Shown: in pieces, positions 18,697 through 28,259 of the stretch
How the letters are laid out: every line of letters begins with the position of its first letter
How positions within the stretch are numbered: position 1 is the first letter of the stretch
Source: UBA2779 sp965232165
GTDB lineage: Bacteria; Spirochaetota; Spirochaetia; DSM-2461
Assembly: GCA_965232165.1 (NCBI GenBank)
Contig: CBDDOY010000001.1
Span: forward strand, 1,302,001 to 1,366,000
Direction of reading: 5' to 3'
Length of the DNA: 64,000 nt
Notes under the pieces: generated by a model
Database searches by the model: none
What the model was told of the DNA's origin: nothing
What the model saw: the letters and a program-made list of their open reading frames with translations, nothing else
Made by a program: the position numbers and the translations under genes

Positions 18697-20361
18697 CTAA
18701 TTATTAAAACGCTTTTCCGCAAGTTCTCCGATTTCTTCTATTTTATCTTTAATCAAATGATAAAGCTCTATATGATTTTTCTCTATATCTCTAATCTTGT
18801 CCAGCCAATAATAAAATCTACCCCTATTTTTTTTATGTGCAAGCTTTTTCAAAGTATCCGGTATAAGTTTTATAAAATATAAATTATTCTCTGTATTTCC
18901 ATCTATTTTAGAGATGATCTCTTCTAATTCCTCTTCTTTTGTAAAGCAAACACATCGGGAAAGAATATTGTATAATACATCTGTTTCTTCTATAGAAAGC
19001 GTATTTATTTCTTCAACAGGAAATAACTCAAAACAGCAATTGGCAGGAATATGCAGATATCTTTTTCCAGTATTGAAAATAATTTTATTCCCTTCTATTG
19101 AAGAGCTATGATTTTCTATTTTTGAATAGGAGTATCTTTGTTTAAACATTAACAGAATCTGCTTTCGATTAATCACAGATTCTACTTTTTTGATTGCATA
19201 TTTGGTATTCTTTTTTGCAGTATCAATAGTGAGAATAAATTCAATATTTGTATTTATCCTATTATTACTCTGTTTCCCGCCCCTGTACCTTGTATATTCG
19301 TTAGTTACAATAGATATTTTCCCTTTTTTTGTACAAATATCTTTCATTATATCGAACGGAATAATTCCATCAGTACTATAGCTAATAAGAATATACCTAG
19401 CATCAAGATTCTCAAGTAAATCACGAAAAGAAGAAATTGCAGAATCCTGGTAGCAATAACTCGATTTTGTATTAACCCAATCTTTTCTAATTGCCGCCTT
19501 TTCTTTCAGTATACCTTTATCATTTAGTTCTAAGGGAGCCGGAATTTTGTCCCATAAAGAAATAGTATTTAACATATGATAATTACTGCCATATTGGTGT
19601 TGATTATATGGTGGATCAAGGTATGCTATGTCCACATTATTCATTTTTCTTACAAGCTCATTTGAATCTTCTTGAAAAACATGCACAGGGAAAACTGAGT
19701 CTATTAATATGGGCCTAGACATTCTGATAGGAGTAATAATACGTTTCATCGCATCTCGATTATGACCTCCAAAACCCTTATGAAAAGCTTTAAAAACTCC
19801 AGAAGTATTATTATGAGTTGCTGCTTTATAGATGAGGATGCTTAACAATATGTTTTTTGCTTCAGCATCTTCTTCTTTTTGATAATTTAATTCTATGTAA
19901 TTTCTTATTTTATCGATAATGAGAGCATTGTCACGAGTATAGAAAAGTCTTTCTTTTCGAAAGTCAACATCATCAATGTCAAAACTTCGCGGGGCATAAT
20001 ATTTTGAAATATACAAATCTTCTTTGTCCGGTTTAGGTAAATCATTTAAGAATTCTAAAAGATTAGAGAAAGCTTCTTCGCTTCCGAATATTTTAGAAAT
20101 ATCTCTACTATTTGTTCTAATGAAGCCGTTATTTAATATATACGAATATCTTTCCCAGTCATTGGTAAATACTTCAAAATTTAGTTCTTTACCAAGACGC
20201 GAAACGATTCCACTTCCTGCGAAAACATCAAAGAATTTCAGACCAGGTTTTATAACTTTTACACTGCTAATTATTGCTTTATATATTAAATCCAATAATC
20301 GTCTCTTATTACCAATATATGCGATAATTTGTTTTGTCAAGAAATCAGAAGAGAAATCCAA
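18697..20361 (-). CDS. DNA adenine methyltransferase (D12-like)
   Basis: A 554-residue N6-adenine methylase. QIIAYIGNKRRLL at 11-23 and DVFAGSG at 45-51 form the SAM site; LDPPYNQHQYG around 248-258 is the catalytic DPPY motif. The family methylates DNA, often with a restriction partner. The C-terminal 200 residues are not recognised and may hold target specificity. The start is TTG at 20361 with AAAGGA eight bases upstream. AT-rich composition contrasts with flanking genes, a sign of transfer. A degenerate homologue lies at 37462-38584. Confidence 0.9.
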   Translation of the reverse strand: MDFSSDFLTKQIIAYIGNKRRLLDLIYKAIISSVKVIKPGLKFFDVFAGSGIVSRLGKELNFEVFTNDWERYSYILNNGFIRTNSRDISKIFGSEEAFSNLLEFLNDLPKPDKEDLYISKYYAPRSFDIDDVDFRKERLFYTRDNALIIDKIRNYIELNYQKEEDAEAKNILLSILIYKAATHNNTSGVFKAFHKGFGGHNRDAMKRIITPIRMSRPILIDSVFPVHVFQEDSNELVRKMNNVDIAYLDPPYNQHQYGSNYHMLNTISLWDKIPAPLELNDKGILKEKAAIRKDWVNTKSSYCYQDSAISSFRDLLENLDARYILISYSTDGIIPFDIMKDICTKKGKISIVTNEYTRYRGGKQSNNRINTNIEFILTIDTAKKNTKYAIKKVESVINRKQILLMFKQRYSYSKIENHSSSIEGNKIIFNTGKRYLHIPANCCFELFPVEEINTLSIEETDVLYNILSRCVCFTKEEELEEIISKIDGNTENNLYFIKLIPDTLKKLAHKKNRGRFYYWLDKIRDIEKNHIELYHLIKDKIEEIGELAEKRFNN

Positions 20362-20456
20362 TTAAATATCCTTTATTCCTACTGTAGGTATCTCTATATT
20401 AAATTTTGAATTATAGTAATCGCAATTCTTGTTTTCACAAAAGATATACTTGCTTT

Positions 20457-20599
20457 GGGCACCTCTAAAAAACCCATTTAGTTCTTGCCTCGATCTTTTC
20501 CGCCGCTACTGCGTTGTCAAAATGCGCTCCGCTTCTGCCGCCTTGTATCGACAAAAAATTTCTTCGTCAATTTCCTAAATCTGTTTCTTAGAGGTGCCC
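20457..20599. repeat. MITE copy (143 bp)
   Basis: Ends GGGCACCTCTAAAAAAC and GTTTCTTAGAGGTGCCC form terminal inverted repeats. The interior is shorter than in most copies. No clean target duplication is seen. Confidence 0.8.
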
Positions 20600-20665
20600 T
20601 AAAAATATAACGTCCGGCATTGGCGGGTATTTGGTCCGTCTGCCTGGGGTTGTGTCAAAATTATC

Positions 20666-20699
20666 GGGGCTGTGTCAGGACGAGTTCTGACACAGCCCC
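20666..20699. terminator. Hairpin built from two IS1182-type ends
   Basis: GGGGCTGTGTCAG and CTGACACAGCCCC are separated by 8 bp. These are the exact outer 13 bases of the window's IS1182-type elements, so the structure looks like an element deleted down to its ends. It lies six bases beyond the DUF1801 gene stop and could now terminate transcription. Confidence 0.55.
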
Positions 20700-20705
20700 T
20701 GCATG

Positions 20706-21110
20706 TCATTCTGAGCAAACAAGTCGCACCAATTTGCCCTTTCGCTTGTAGATGTTTTTGTAGTCCCACTGAATCTTTGTAGATTTCCTAAGCCATCGTT
20801 TCAGGTCGGTCACATTGATTTGTCTGATCTCGGTATAGCGGACTGAGGCATCTTTATATTTACCGGTTCCTGGCTTCAAGCTGGGTTCGTCGAAATCGGC
20901 CCCACTCCAAAACATCAGCCTTATGCAGTTTTTTAACTTGCTATAGCCAACGGTCGGATTCTCATTTAAGAACCATACAGGATGCCCATGCCAAATTTTG
21001 CTTTCTGCCTCGGGCAGACCTTTATTTATCTCGTGCATTAATTTTTCGCAGATGGGTTTTTCTTGCTCACTTTGAGCATCGTTAAATACCTTTATCGCAG
21101 CGTATTTCAT
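20706..21110 (-). CDS. DUF1801-family protein
   Basis: A 134-residue protein matching the DUF1801/YdhG-like pattern: an N-terminal helix, SKIWHGHPVWFLNENPTVGY in the middle and a basic C-terminus. Function is unknown; such proteins are frequent in mobile regions. The ATG at 21110 has GAGGAAG directly upstream; an earlier in-frame codon lies near the recombination core. It is the first cassette behind attI-like segment B, 34 bp from the core. Confidence 0.8.
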   Translation of the reverse strand: MKYAAIKVFNDAQSEQEKPICEKLMHEINKGLPEAESKIWHGHPVWFLNENPTVGYSKLKNCIRLMFWSGADFDEPSLKPGTGKYKDASVRYTEIRQINVTDLKRWLRKSTKIQWDYKNIYKRKGKLVRLVCSE

Positions 21111-21144
21111 TTGCTTCCTCGGTAAGTAAGACCTCTCTCTAGGC

Positions 21145-21336
21145 ACCTGACAATTCCTCTACAGCCTGTATAATTATTAAACAAAGACAGCCTCTTCCGT
21201 ATAAAGAATTACTATGACCTCTTGAATTGCATCTCAATCCTCATCATAAAACACCTGCGGATGATTCGTCAATCTCCGGTTCCGGTTTATATAGACAGCA
21301 TACACCAAACTGCAAATTATCAACTGGGCTCTCCAT
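21145..21336 (-). repeat. attI-like segment B with cassette junction
   Basis: Second copy of the intI-3'/attI-like block (21151-21336), ending at GAATTG|TCAGGT on the - strand before the DUF1801 gene. It retains MESPVDNLQF of the integrase C-terminus. Its outer side is fused to a duplicated 3' end of the TPR gene, so the rest of the integrase is absent. Confidence 0.7.
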
Positions 21337-21347
21337 GTCCCTATTGC

Positions 21348-21550
21348 TCACAAAGCGGCCTCTCTGCACAACTACCTTGCCAAAGCCGTCAGGATATTGA
21401 ACGCCAATGGGCAGACTGTGGACGATTGACTGCATGGCACTGCCCATTGATTTACGGCATCGTCAGTGTCGGCTTGCCAGACCCAGGCAGATTATCAGAC
21501 AGGAACAACCCGCAATCCGAGCCTTAAAAGTATCTGGCAGGCCGCATAAG
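21348..21550 (+). repeat. Duplicated 3' end of the TPR gene
   Basis: About 200 bp nearly identical to 23866-24076: the last codons of the TPR protein (LAKAVRILN in place of LAKAVRILH), its stop and downstream sequence. It has no upstream coding part, so it is a non-functional direct repeat that could recombine with the intact gene. The remaining 200 bp to the TPR start show no gene. Confidence 0.75.
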
Positions 21551-21759
21551 GCACCCTAAAGGAGTTGAAGCGTATACCGAATGTGCGTCAGGTATTGTTC
21601 CGTAAAGACAGAGTTTTTAAGAGGAAGTGTAAAATGGATGGCCAGCTTTTTTGGTGCCATGATAGTTGTCAATGACTCGGAAGTTTCTACTCGGTTCTTT
21701 TGTCTTCTGCATGTTCCAGCCATTACCAGTATGTGTTACAATGAACACGGAGGGTTGGC

Positions 21760-23946
21760 ATGGATAAGTTCGTAGATCTCATTCAAAATCACCCAGTTGC
21801 AATAGTGTTGGGCTTTATAGCCGTGATTGTGGGATTACCAGCCAGTATAAAAGCCCTTTTCCAAAAAAATCAAACAGCCACAAGCTCAGAAAACAACTAC
21901 AGAAATTTCCTATTAGGTAATGAAGAGTACTCCGATCTTCAAGATCAATTAAAGGACAGGAAAGATTTGTTCGAGGGGGAATCGGACCCACAGAAAAGAC
22001 TGAGATGGTCAGAAGAAGTCAACAGTCTTGAAAAGAAAATTCACGAGTATGAGAAAAACCTGAAGAAGCATTACGACAGCGTGCTTGGAACCGTGTACAA
22101 CACGCAGCGGAGCAAGGAGGCTGGAGAGCTGTTCCTTTCTGGAAATATGGCCAAGGCAGACAAGCTTCTAGATGAAGAATCCATGGCCCAAAAGGGGCAC
22201 GCATTGATGCCTGAAATAGAAACAGAGGATGCCGGCAGGAAACTGGAAAGTCTGGCCTTGGAATTCAGGCTGAAGGCTAAGATATGGAGCGTCAAACACC
22301 AGGAAGAAGACTGGCTGGAGAAGACCATTTCATATTACCGTGAAGCACTCAAATACCATCGTGAAAATCGAGAAAAAGCCAAAACACTCCACGAATATGC
22401 CGTTTTCCTCTATGAACACAATCGCCTAGAGGATGCCCGGCACCCTTTCCATGATGCCTTGAATTTGTACCGCCAGTTGGCGCAGGAGAACCCGGCGGCC
22501 TACCTCCCGGATGTCGCCATGACCCTCAATAACCTGGCCCTTCTGCAAGCCGGCAACAACGAAACCCGAGATGCCCGAGTAAATTATCAGGAGGCCTTGG
22601 ATTTGTACCGCCAGTTGGCGCAGGAGAACCCGGCGGCCCACCTCCCTGTTGTCGCTAAAACCCTCAACAACCTGGCCAATCTGCAAGTCCGAAACAAGGA
22701 AACCCGAGAGGCCCGGGTGAATCATCAAGAGGCCCTGAATATTAGACGCCAGTTGGCACAGGAGAACCCGGCGGCCCACCTCCCGGATGTCGCCATGTCC
22801 CTCAACAACCTAGCCATATTGCAAGCCGACAACAACGAAACCCGAGAGGCCCGGGCAAATTATCAGGATGCCCTGAAGATTAGACGCCAGTTGGCGCAGG
22901 AGAACCCGGCTGCCCACCTCCCGGATGTCGCTGATACCCTCAACAACCTGGCCAATCTGCAATCCGACAACAAGGAAACCCAAGCGGCCCGGGTAAATTA
23001 CAGCGATGCCTTGGGTTTGTACCGCCAGTTGGCGCAGGAGAACCCGGCAGCCCACCTCCCGTATGTCGCTATGACCCTCAACAACCTGGCCAATCTGCAA
23101 TCCGACAACAATGAAACTCAAGAGGCCCGGAAGAATTACCAGGAGGCCCTGAGTATTAGACGCCAGTTGGCGAAAGAGAACCCGGCGGCCCACCTCCCTG
23201 ATGTCGCCATGACCCTCAACAACCTGGCCAATCTGCAAGCCGGCAACAACGAAACCCGAGATGCCCGGGCCAATTATCAGGAGGCCTTGGATTTGTACCG
23301 CCAGTTGGCGCAGGAGAACCCGGCGACCCACCTCCCTGTTGTCGCTAAAACCCTCAACAACCTGGCCAATCTGCAAGTCCGAAACAAGGAAACCCGAGAG
23401 GCCCGGGTGAATCATCAAGAGGCCCTGAATATTAGACGCCAGTTGGCACAGGAGAACCCGGCGGCCCACCTCCCGGATGTCGCCATGTCCCTCAACAACC
23501 TAGCCATATTGCAAGCCGACAACAACGAAACCCGAGAGGCCCGGGCAAATTATCAGGAGGCCCTGAAGATTAGACGCCAGTTGGCGCAGGAGAACCCGGC
23601 GGCCCACCTCCCGGATGTCGCTATGACCCTCAACAACCTGGCCAATCTGCAATCCGACAACAATGAAACTCAAGAGGCCCGGGTAAATTATCAGGAGGCC
23701 CTGAAGATTAGACGCCAGTTGGCGCAGGAGAACCCGGCGGCCCACCTCCCTGATGTCGCTATGACCCTCAACAACCTGGCCCTATTCTACCTGCATGCAG
23801 AACCGGACAAAGAGCAGTCCATTGCACTGGCGCGGGAAGCCGTGAAAATTCTGCAGCCCATTGCGCACAAAGCGGCCTACCTGCACGACTACCTTGCCAA
23901 AGCCGTCAGGATATTGCACGCCAATGGGCAGACTGTGGACGATTGA
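21760..23946 (+). CDS. Membrane-anchored TPR-repeat protein
   Basis: A 728-residue protein. A hydrophobic segment (VAIVLGFIAVIVGLP, about 13-27) probably anchors it; a charged coiled-coil-like region follows (about 50-110). From about residue 237 ten TPR-like repeats of 46 residues (138 bp) run to the C-terminus, each with RRQLAQENPAAHLP, LNNLANLQ and ARVNYQEAL-type segments. A five-repeat block is duplicated (690-bp period). GGAGG lies seven bases before the ATG. TPRs mediate protein-protein contacts; the partner is unknown. Recent repeat amplification is evident. Confidence 0.88.
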   Translation: MDKFVDLIQNHPVAIVLGFIAVIVGLPASIKALFQKNQTATSSENNYRNFLLGNEEYSDLQDQLKDRKDLFEGESDPQKRLRWSEEVNSLEKKIHEYEKNLKKHYDSVLGTVYNTQRSKEAGELFLSGNMAKADKLLDEESMAQKGHALMPEIETEDAGRKLESLALEFRLKAKIWSVKHQEEDWLEKTISYYREALKYHRENREKAKTLHEYAVFLYEHNRLEDARHPFHDALNLYRQLAQENPAAYLPDVAMTLNNLALLQAGNNETRDARVNYQEALDLYRQLAQENPAAHLPVVAKTLNNLANLQVRNKETREARVNHQEALNIRRQLAQENPAAHLPDVAMSLNNLAILQADNNETREARANYQDALKIRRQLAQENPAAHLPDVADTLNNLANLQSDNKETQAARVNYSDALGLYRQLAQENPAAHLPYVAMTLNNLANLQSDNNETQEARKNYQEALSIRRQLAKENPAAHLPDVAMTLNNLANLQAGNNETRDARANYQEALDLYRQLAQENPATHLPVVAKTLNNLANLQVRNKETREARVNHQEALNIRRQLAQENPAAHLPDVAMSLNNLAILQADNNETREARANYQEALKIRRQLAQENPAAHLPDVAMTLNNLANLQSDNNETQEARVNYQEALKIRRQLAQENPAAHLPDVAMTLNNLALFYLHAEPDKEQSIALAREAVKILQPIAHKAAYLHDYLAKAVRILHANGQTVDD

Positions 23947-24286
23947 CTGCATGGCACTGCCCATTGATTTACGGCATCGTCAGTGTCGGCTTGCCAGACC
24001 CAGGCAGTTTATCAGACAGGAACAACCCGCAATCCGAGCGTTAAAAGTATCTGGAAAAGTATCAGGCAGGCCGCATACATTCCTATATTTCCCATTTGAA
24101 ATATCAAAGAACCGCTCAAAGTATGCGGAAATTTATCAATAACACCCTCGTGTTTCATACCTCGTGCACCGGACGGATTGAACCAATCGCCTTATTGATG
24201 GCCGCCAATACCTCACGGGTCTTAATGATCCTTATGGTATTTTCTGGCAGGTTCCAAGATATAGTCTTGATTGCAGCCTGCTTAAG
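23947..24286. other. TPR gene 3' flank and coding remnant
   Basis: After the TPR stop, the first 130 bp match the duplicated copy at 21.4 kb. The rest, read on the - strand, gives an open stretch (QAAIKTISWNLPENTIRI, EVLAAINKAIGSIRP) that may continue beyond the MITE/IS insertion near 26.6 kb. No family is recognised. Confidence 0.4.
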
Positions 24287-24426
24287 GGCACCTCTAAAAA
24301 ACCCATTTAGTTCTTGACTCGATCTTTTCCGCCGCTACTGCGTTGTCAAAATACTCAACTAAGCCCAGCTACGCCCTTAGCTTTTGCCGCCTTGTATCGA
24401 CAAAAATTTCTTTGTCAATTTCCTAA

Positions 24427-26557
24427 CCCAAGTTCACCACTAAAAAACGTAATTCCTTATAATAAATGGAGTTACTATTTTTTATTTACACTACGGATTT
24501 GGTGAGTCGTCATCCGACGGTTCAACGCCTTTCCCGACAACCCAAGCATCGCATAAATCTTCTGATGTTCTAGTTCCTGTCGGGAGTCGAGTCTCACTTC
24601 ATTATTCATCAGCACTCCCTCTTCAGTCTTGGAAATGTACTCTATGGTTATCCTCTGGTGGGTAGAAAGAACTTCTTTTATGGTCTTCCAACTCCGTGTA
24701 TCTCCCCCTTTTCGTAATTTACATTCAGTCGCATGCATCAGGTGATACGCAAGGACTGATATAAACATATGCGACTGCACTCTCTCCTCCAGTTGATGAA
24801 AGTTAGGCCGAAAGCCAAGATGAGACTTCATGTCTCTAAATGAGTTTTCAATACGGCCAAGCATTATATAGAGCTCCCAAATATTTTTGTCATCCAAATC
24901 TTTTCGATTGGTTCTAAGGGTATAAGTTCCTTCACTGTTTCCTGTCTGAGTTTTCTTCTCCCATTTAATGTCAATCGCATTCAACTTTCCTGTCCGCTTG
25001 GCAGGCTCCCCAGGAATAACTGATATTTCATAAAGTTTTGCAGCCTTTGGATATTTTTCCTTAAGCCTGCCAATGCTCTGAAGAACCGAAGAATACAGTT
25101 TCATGCGGTTTTTCTTGTTTAATCCGTCACGAAGATATTGAAGTCTTTCAAGGAGGACGGTTTCGGTACGCATAGCCATGGCCTCTTCTTTAAGACGTTT
25201 GTGCTCGCTCTTTACCAGAACCCAATGCTCATCCGAGATTGTTTTTCCGAATACTTCAATCTTGGCACCTGTTTTCTTGTCCTCCATGACCAGATTCATC
25301 TCTTGCGATGGCTCAAGCTCCAAAGGACTTTTCCCTCTGTGAACCACAAGGTAGGTACATTTTCGCTTTTTAAGCCATTCGATATTCTCTTTTGTGGCAA
25401 TCCCGGCATCCATTACGACAGTTGCCCCGACTTTTAGGCCCGCGTTGGCTTCCAAATCTAAAATCGTGGCCTGAAAAGTCTTGGATTCGCACTGGTTCCC
25501 CGGATGGAACTTGCTATACTTGGGAAATCCATCCGCATCGACAACCAACCCCAGGGTAGCCAATTTGCAGTCACTGCGCTTTTCTTTCGAGCGACCATAA
25601 GATGCCTTTGGGTTCTTTTTGCACTGACCCTCAAAGTAGGTGTTCGTTAAATCGTAAAGTACAATGCTTTCGTCGAGGGAGAATAAATCTTGTTCTTTAC
25701 AAGCCAAATGCTTCTCCAGCTCGTCCTTACAGCGGTAGAGAACATCGGCAGCCCTGTAGTACGCATTCAGGGAGGACGAATGGGGTAAGCCGCACAGCTC
25801 AAAAAGAGCAGAATGTTTTTCCGCCCACTGCCTGGTAAATCGCTCGCTGGCTGGTTTGATCATTCTACCGACGATTAGAGCTTCAAGTAAGGGGATCGTT
25901 CCCTTAGGCACACCGCATTTCCTTAGAACTCTGTCCATTTCCAACTCTTTCCATTGCTGATGACAGACGTACTCAGGGCCTAGGCTTCTGACTTTCTTTG
26001 TTTCAAGGCTGTTAACATCGACCGCTACAAAATTGGCTTGCGCTTGAGCTTTTAGTTGTGCGTCTTTTGCCCGCTTGGTGAAAATGCGGTCTGATACCTG
26101 CTGTGCGATTTTCTCAATGTCTTCATCCAAGTCGAATAATTCTCTGTTTCCTGAAAGAATATTTTCAATTCTTCTTGCCAGAGCTTTGTATTGAGAAGAA
26201 TCAATATCCAGTTTCCCAAGGTTGAGAATAATCCGCTGTCGGGGGCCTTTATCAGTGCGGATATTTTCTACAAGATTGAGGTAGGTGTACTGTTTTTTCG
26301 TTTTACCGTTGGCAACTTTTATTGATCTTATATACATACCACTAAGATACACCACAGCCACAAAAGAGGCAAGCGAAAAATAAAGCGTTAGGCACTACAT
26401 TTTGATTTGAGGTGATTTGAGGTCCCCAAAAAGCGGAATCCCTAAATATTCTATGGTATTTATGAGGTTTTGGGAAATATTTAAGCCTTTTTTTGAAGTA
26501 ATTCGTTTTCTTGGTCGTTAAAAAAATATTTAGCAGGTGCATTTTGGTGAACTTGGG
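24427..26557 (-). mobile_element. IS1634-family element, copy 1 (intact)
   Basis: A 2131-bp element with ends CCCAAGTTCACC / GGTGAACTTGGG and a 4-bp CTAA duplication. It carries one complete transposase on the - strand. A nearly identical copy at 50138-53678 is disrupted. Confidence 0.9.
24475..26361 (-). CDS. IS1634-family transposase
   Basis: A DDE transposase of up to 628 residues; an internal ATG (MYIRSIKVANGKTKKQYTY) is probably the true start. DLTNTYFEG and VVMDAGIATKENI carry catalytic aspartates and YIMLGRIENSFRDMKSHL holds the glutamate region of the IS4-superfamily fold. It inserts the element in which it lies. The protein is full length and was probably active recently, since two copies in the window are almost identical. 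Confidence 0.92.
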   Translation of the reverse strand: MAVVYLSGMYIRSIKVANGKTKKQYTYLNLVENIRTDKGPRQRIILNLGKLDIDSSQYKALARRIENILSGNRELFDLDEDIEKIAQQVSDRIFTKRAKDAQLKAQAQANFVAVDVNSLETKKVRSLGPEYVCHQQWKELEMDRVLRKCGVPKGTIPLLEALIVGRMIKPASERFTRQWAEKHSALFELCGLPHSSSLNAYYRAADVLYRCKDELEKHLACKEQDLFSLDESIVLYDLTNTYFEGQCKKNPKASYGRSKEKRSDCKLATLGLVVDADGFPKYSKFHPGNQCESKTFQATILDLEANAGLKVGATVVMDAGIATKENIEWLKKRKCTYLVVHRGKSPLELEPSQEMNLVMEDKKTGAKIEVFGKTISDEHWVLVKSEHKRLKEEAMAMRTETVLLERLQYLRDGLNKKNRMKLYSSVLQSIGRLKEKYPKAAKLYEISVIPGEPAKRTGKLNAIDIKWEKKTQTGNSEGTYTLRTNRKDLDDKNIWELYIMLGRIENSFRDMKSHLGFRPNFHQLEERVQSHMFISVLAYHLMHATECKLRKGGDTRSWKTIKEVLSTHQRITIEYISKTEEGVLMNNEVRLDSRQELEHQKIYAMLGLSGKALNRRMTTHQIRSVNKK

Positions 26558-26582
26558 CTAAAGCTGTTTTTTAGAGGTGCCC

Positions 26583-27283
26583 TTAATCAATTCCATTTCA
26601 AACACTGAATTGTCATCAATGTCTACTCTCTCTGGCGCATCAGTTTTCCGAAACTCATTATACAAATCGATGTAGGCACTATGATAATCCGGCCATCCCG
26701 CTCCGGTAAGATTTCATGGCCTTCAGATTTGTCAAAGGTGACCAATACGCTATGACGGTGCAGCAAGGCCGGGCCGCTGCCGGTAGAAGTTGCGCGGTCG
26801 GTGTTGCCGATATATCGCTATAGACAACGCCTCATGCCAATGGCAATCCCATCCCGACAGGACGACACTGAGTCTGCAAGAAACGGCACTCTTTCCTCCC
26901 CGCTAAACACACCCGCCATGGTGGAGAATGGTGCTCATGGTGAATACATAATCCGTGAGGAAATCATCAGCAGCAACCTGATTGAACAATCGCTTTGCGA
27001 GCAGTTTGAGACCGCTGCGCCGGCAATGGACAGACAGCCTATACCCATCAAGTGCTGGGGCTGGTTTCTCAGATTTTCAAGCAAGAAAACCTGGCCCCGC
27101 GCAAAGGCTTCATGACCATCGGTCATAATCACTGCGCCGCCATGCAGCGCATATTCCTAACCATACTCACCCGGGATGCGGTATATGCTGTCTCTCAGCA
27201 TAGGGCAACTCGACAAGAGTTATGTTAGTTGATTAATCCGAATCCAACTGATATAATGCTGTCAGGAGTTCGCTTTTACTATG
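26583..27283. other. Gene remnants, no intact frame
   Basis: Overlapping broken frames on both strands. A + strand stretch reads YIIREEIISSNLIEQSL and, in another frame, QENLAPRKGFMTIGHNHC, so at least one gene has decayed here. I do not recognise the family. Confidence 0.4.
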
Positions 27284-27375
27284 GGGCGCCTCTAATTACG
27301 CTTGAATTCTTGGTGCCTTGTTCCGAAGAAAAATAAATGAGCTAAATTTCCAGAAGCGGTTTTTTAGAAGTGCCC
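27284..27375. repeat. Degenerate MITE copy (about 92 bp)
   Basis: A left end like GGGCGCCTCTAA and a right end GGTTTTTTAGAAGTGCCC bound a shortened interior resembling the variant copy at 33784-33944 in reverse. It ends just before the glyoxalase gene. Confidence 0.6.
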
Positions 27376-27409
27376 TATGAAAGATTATAGATTCAATAAG
27401 GGAAAAATT

Positions 27410-27826
27410 ATGATCAAACTCAACAGTTCATTTCCTGTATTCATTGTCAAAAAAATTGCGGATGCGAAAGCGTTTTACACTGATAACTTTGATTTCCAAG
27501 CAGCCTTTGAAAACGAGTGGTACCTTCATTTGGTATCAGCATCTGGTGTTCAGATCGGGTTCATGCTTCCAAATCAGCCTACACAGCCTCATATATTTCA
27601 TGAATCATATAATGGCTCAGGGGCTATTTTCAGTGTCGAAGTGAATGATGCAGATTCAGCATATTCCAAGGCAAAGGAAAGAGGTTTAGATATTGTCTTA
27701 GAGCTTCGCTCAGAAGATTGGGGGCAGCGCCATTTCAGTGTGAAAGATCCAAATGGGGTATATCTCGATATCCTTCAGGCAATAGAGCCAACTGAAGAAT
27801 ATCAAAGTGGCTATGCAACAGAATAG
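27410..27826 (+). CDS. VOC/glyoxalase-fold protein
   Basis: A 138-residue single vicinal-oxygen-chelate domain: FPVFIVKKIADAKAFYTDNF at the start, HLVSASGVQIGFMLP, and the C-terminal FSVKDPNGVYLDILQ typical of bleomycin-resistance/glyoxalase-like proteins. Substrate is unknown; the fold usually binds a metal and a small molecule. The ATG at 27410 is chosen; a preceding frame extension begins in the MITE border. Confidence 0.85.
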   Translation: MIKLNSSFPVFIVKKIADAKAFYTDNFDFQAAFENEWYLHLVSASGVQIGFMLPNQPTQPHIFHESYNGSGAIFSVEVNDADSAYSKAKERGLDIVLELRSEDWGQRHFSVKDPNGVYLDILQAIEPTEEYQSGYATE

Positions 27827-28202
27827 AAAACTGATCGTTCTGCAGAGTATTGGTAAAAAATAGAAGAGCGATGTTACGAGCCTCTTGAACTGCGGCGTAT
27901 TCTGGCGACGGCCACACAGTAACACATGCTGGATGCGGGCCCCCTTGCACCGGTGAAAATGCCTCCGCCCATGAAACCGGCGACTTTGCCCGGATCCGGT
28001 GCCTTATCTCTATTACCTGCGTGATGGTGATCGGGACCGATTTGAAATTGGATTCGCGGAGTGCCGCCTTTCCGGATTTCGGAAAACTGAACTTTCCGCC
28101 AACGGCTGCAAGCATGCTGGCAATGACCTGGAAAGACACAAAATTCAGCAAGCCGATTTAGAGACCGTCCGATGAAATTCACCGCCTCTGCATAAGTCAG
28201 GC
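27827..28202. other. Intergenic with possible coding remnant
   Basis: GC-rich stretch with short frames (for example a + strand segment LNFPPTAASMLAMTWKDTKF) but no ribosome-binding site or domain. It may be the tail of a lost gene cut by the IS1182-type element that begins at 28203. Confidence 0.35.
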
Positions 28203-28259
28203 GGGGCTGTAAAGCTGTTTCTTAGAGGTGCCCTAATGAGTAATCCGGCAAACTGAAGC

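Larger units (their letters stand above)
24287..26582. repeat. MITE copy split by an IS1634-type element
   Basis: The MITE begins at 24287 and ends at 26582 with TTAA duplicated on both outer sides (24283-24286, 26583-26586). The IS1634-type element occupies 24427-26557, with a CTAA repeat at its junctions. Confidence 0.85.

Noticed and set aside
18697..20361. Adenine methylase as a chromosomal Dam homologue
   Set aside because: Its length (554 residues), AT-rich composition and position in the cassette region point to an accessory methylase rather than Dam.
20602..20665. attC site after the DUF1801 cassette
   Set aside because: A GTTATAT-like box is present on the - strand but the arms do not pair convincingly; the MITE and IS remnants have obscured any site.
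22426..23745. Long antisense open frames across the TPR gene
   Set aside because: They repeat with the 138-bp unit and arise from its codon composition; no ribosome-binding sites and low-complexity translations.
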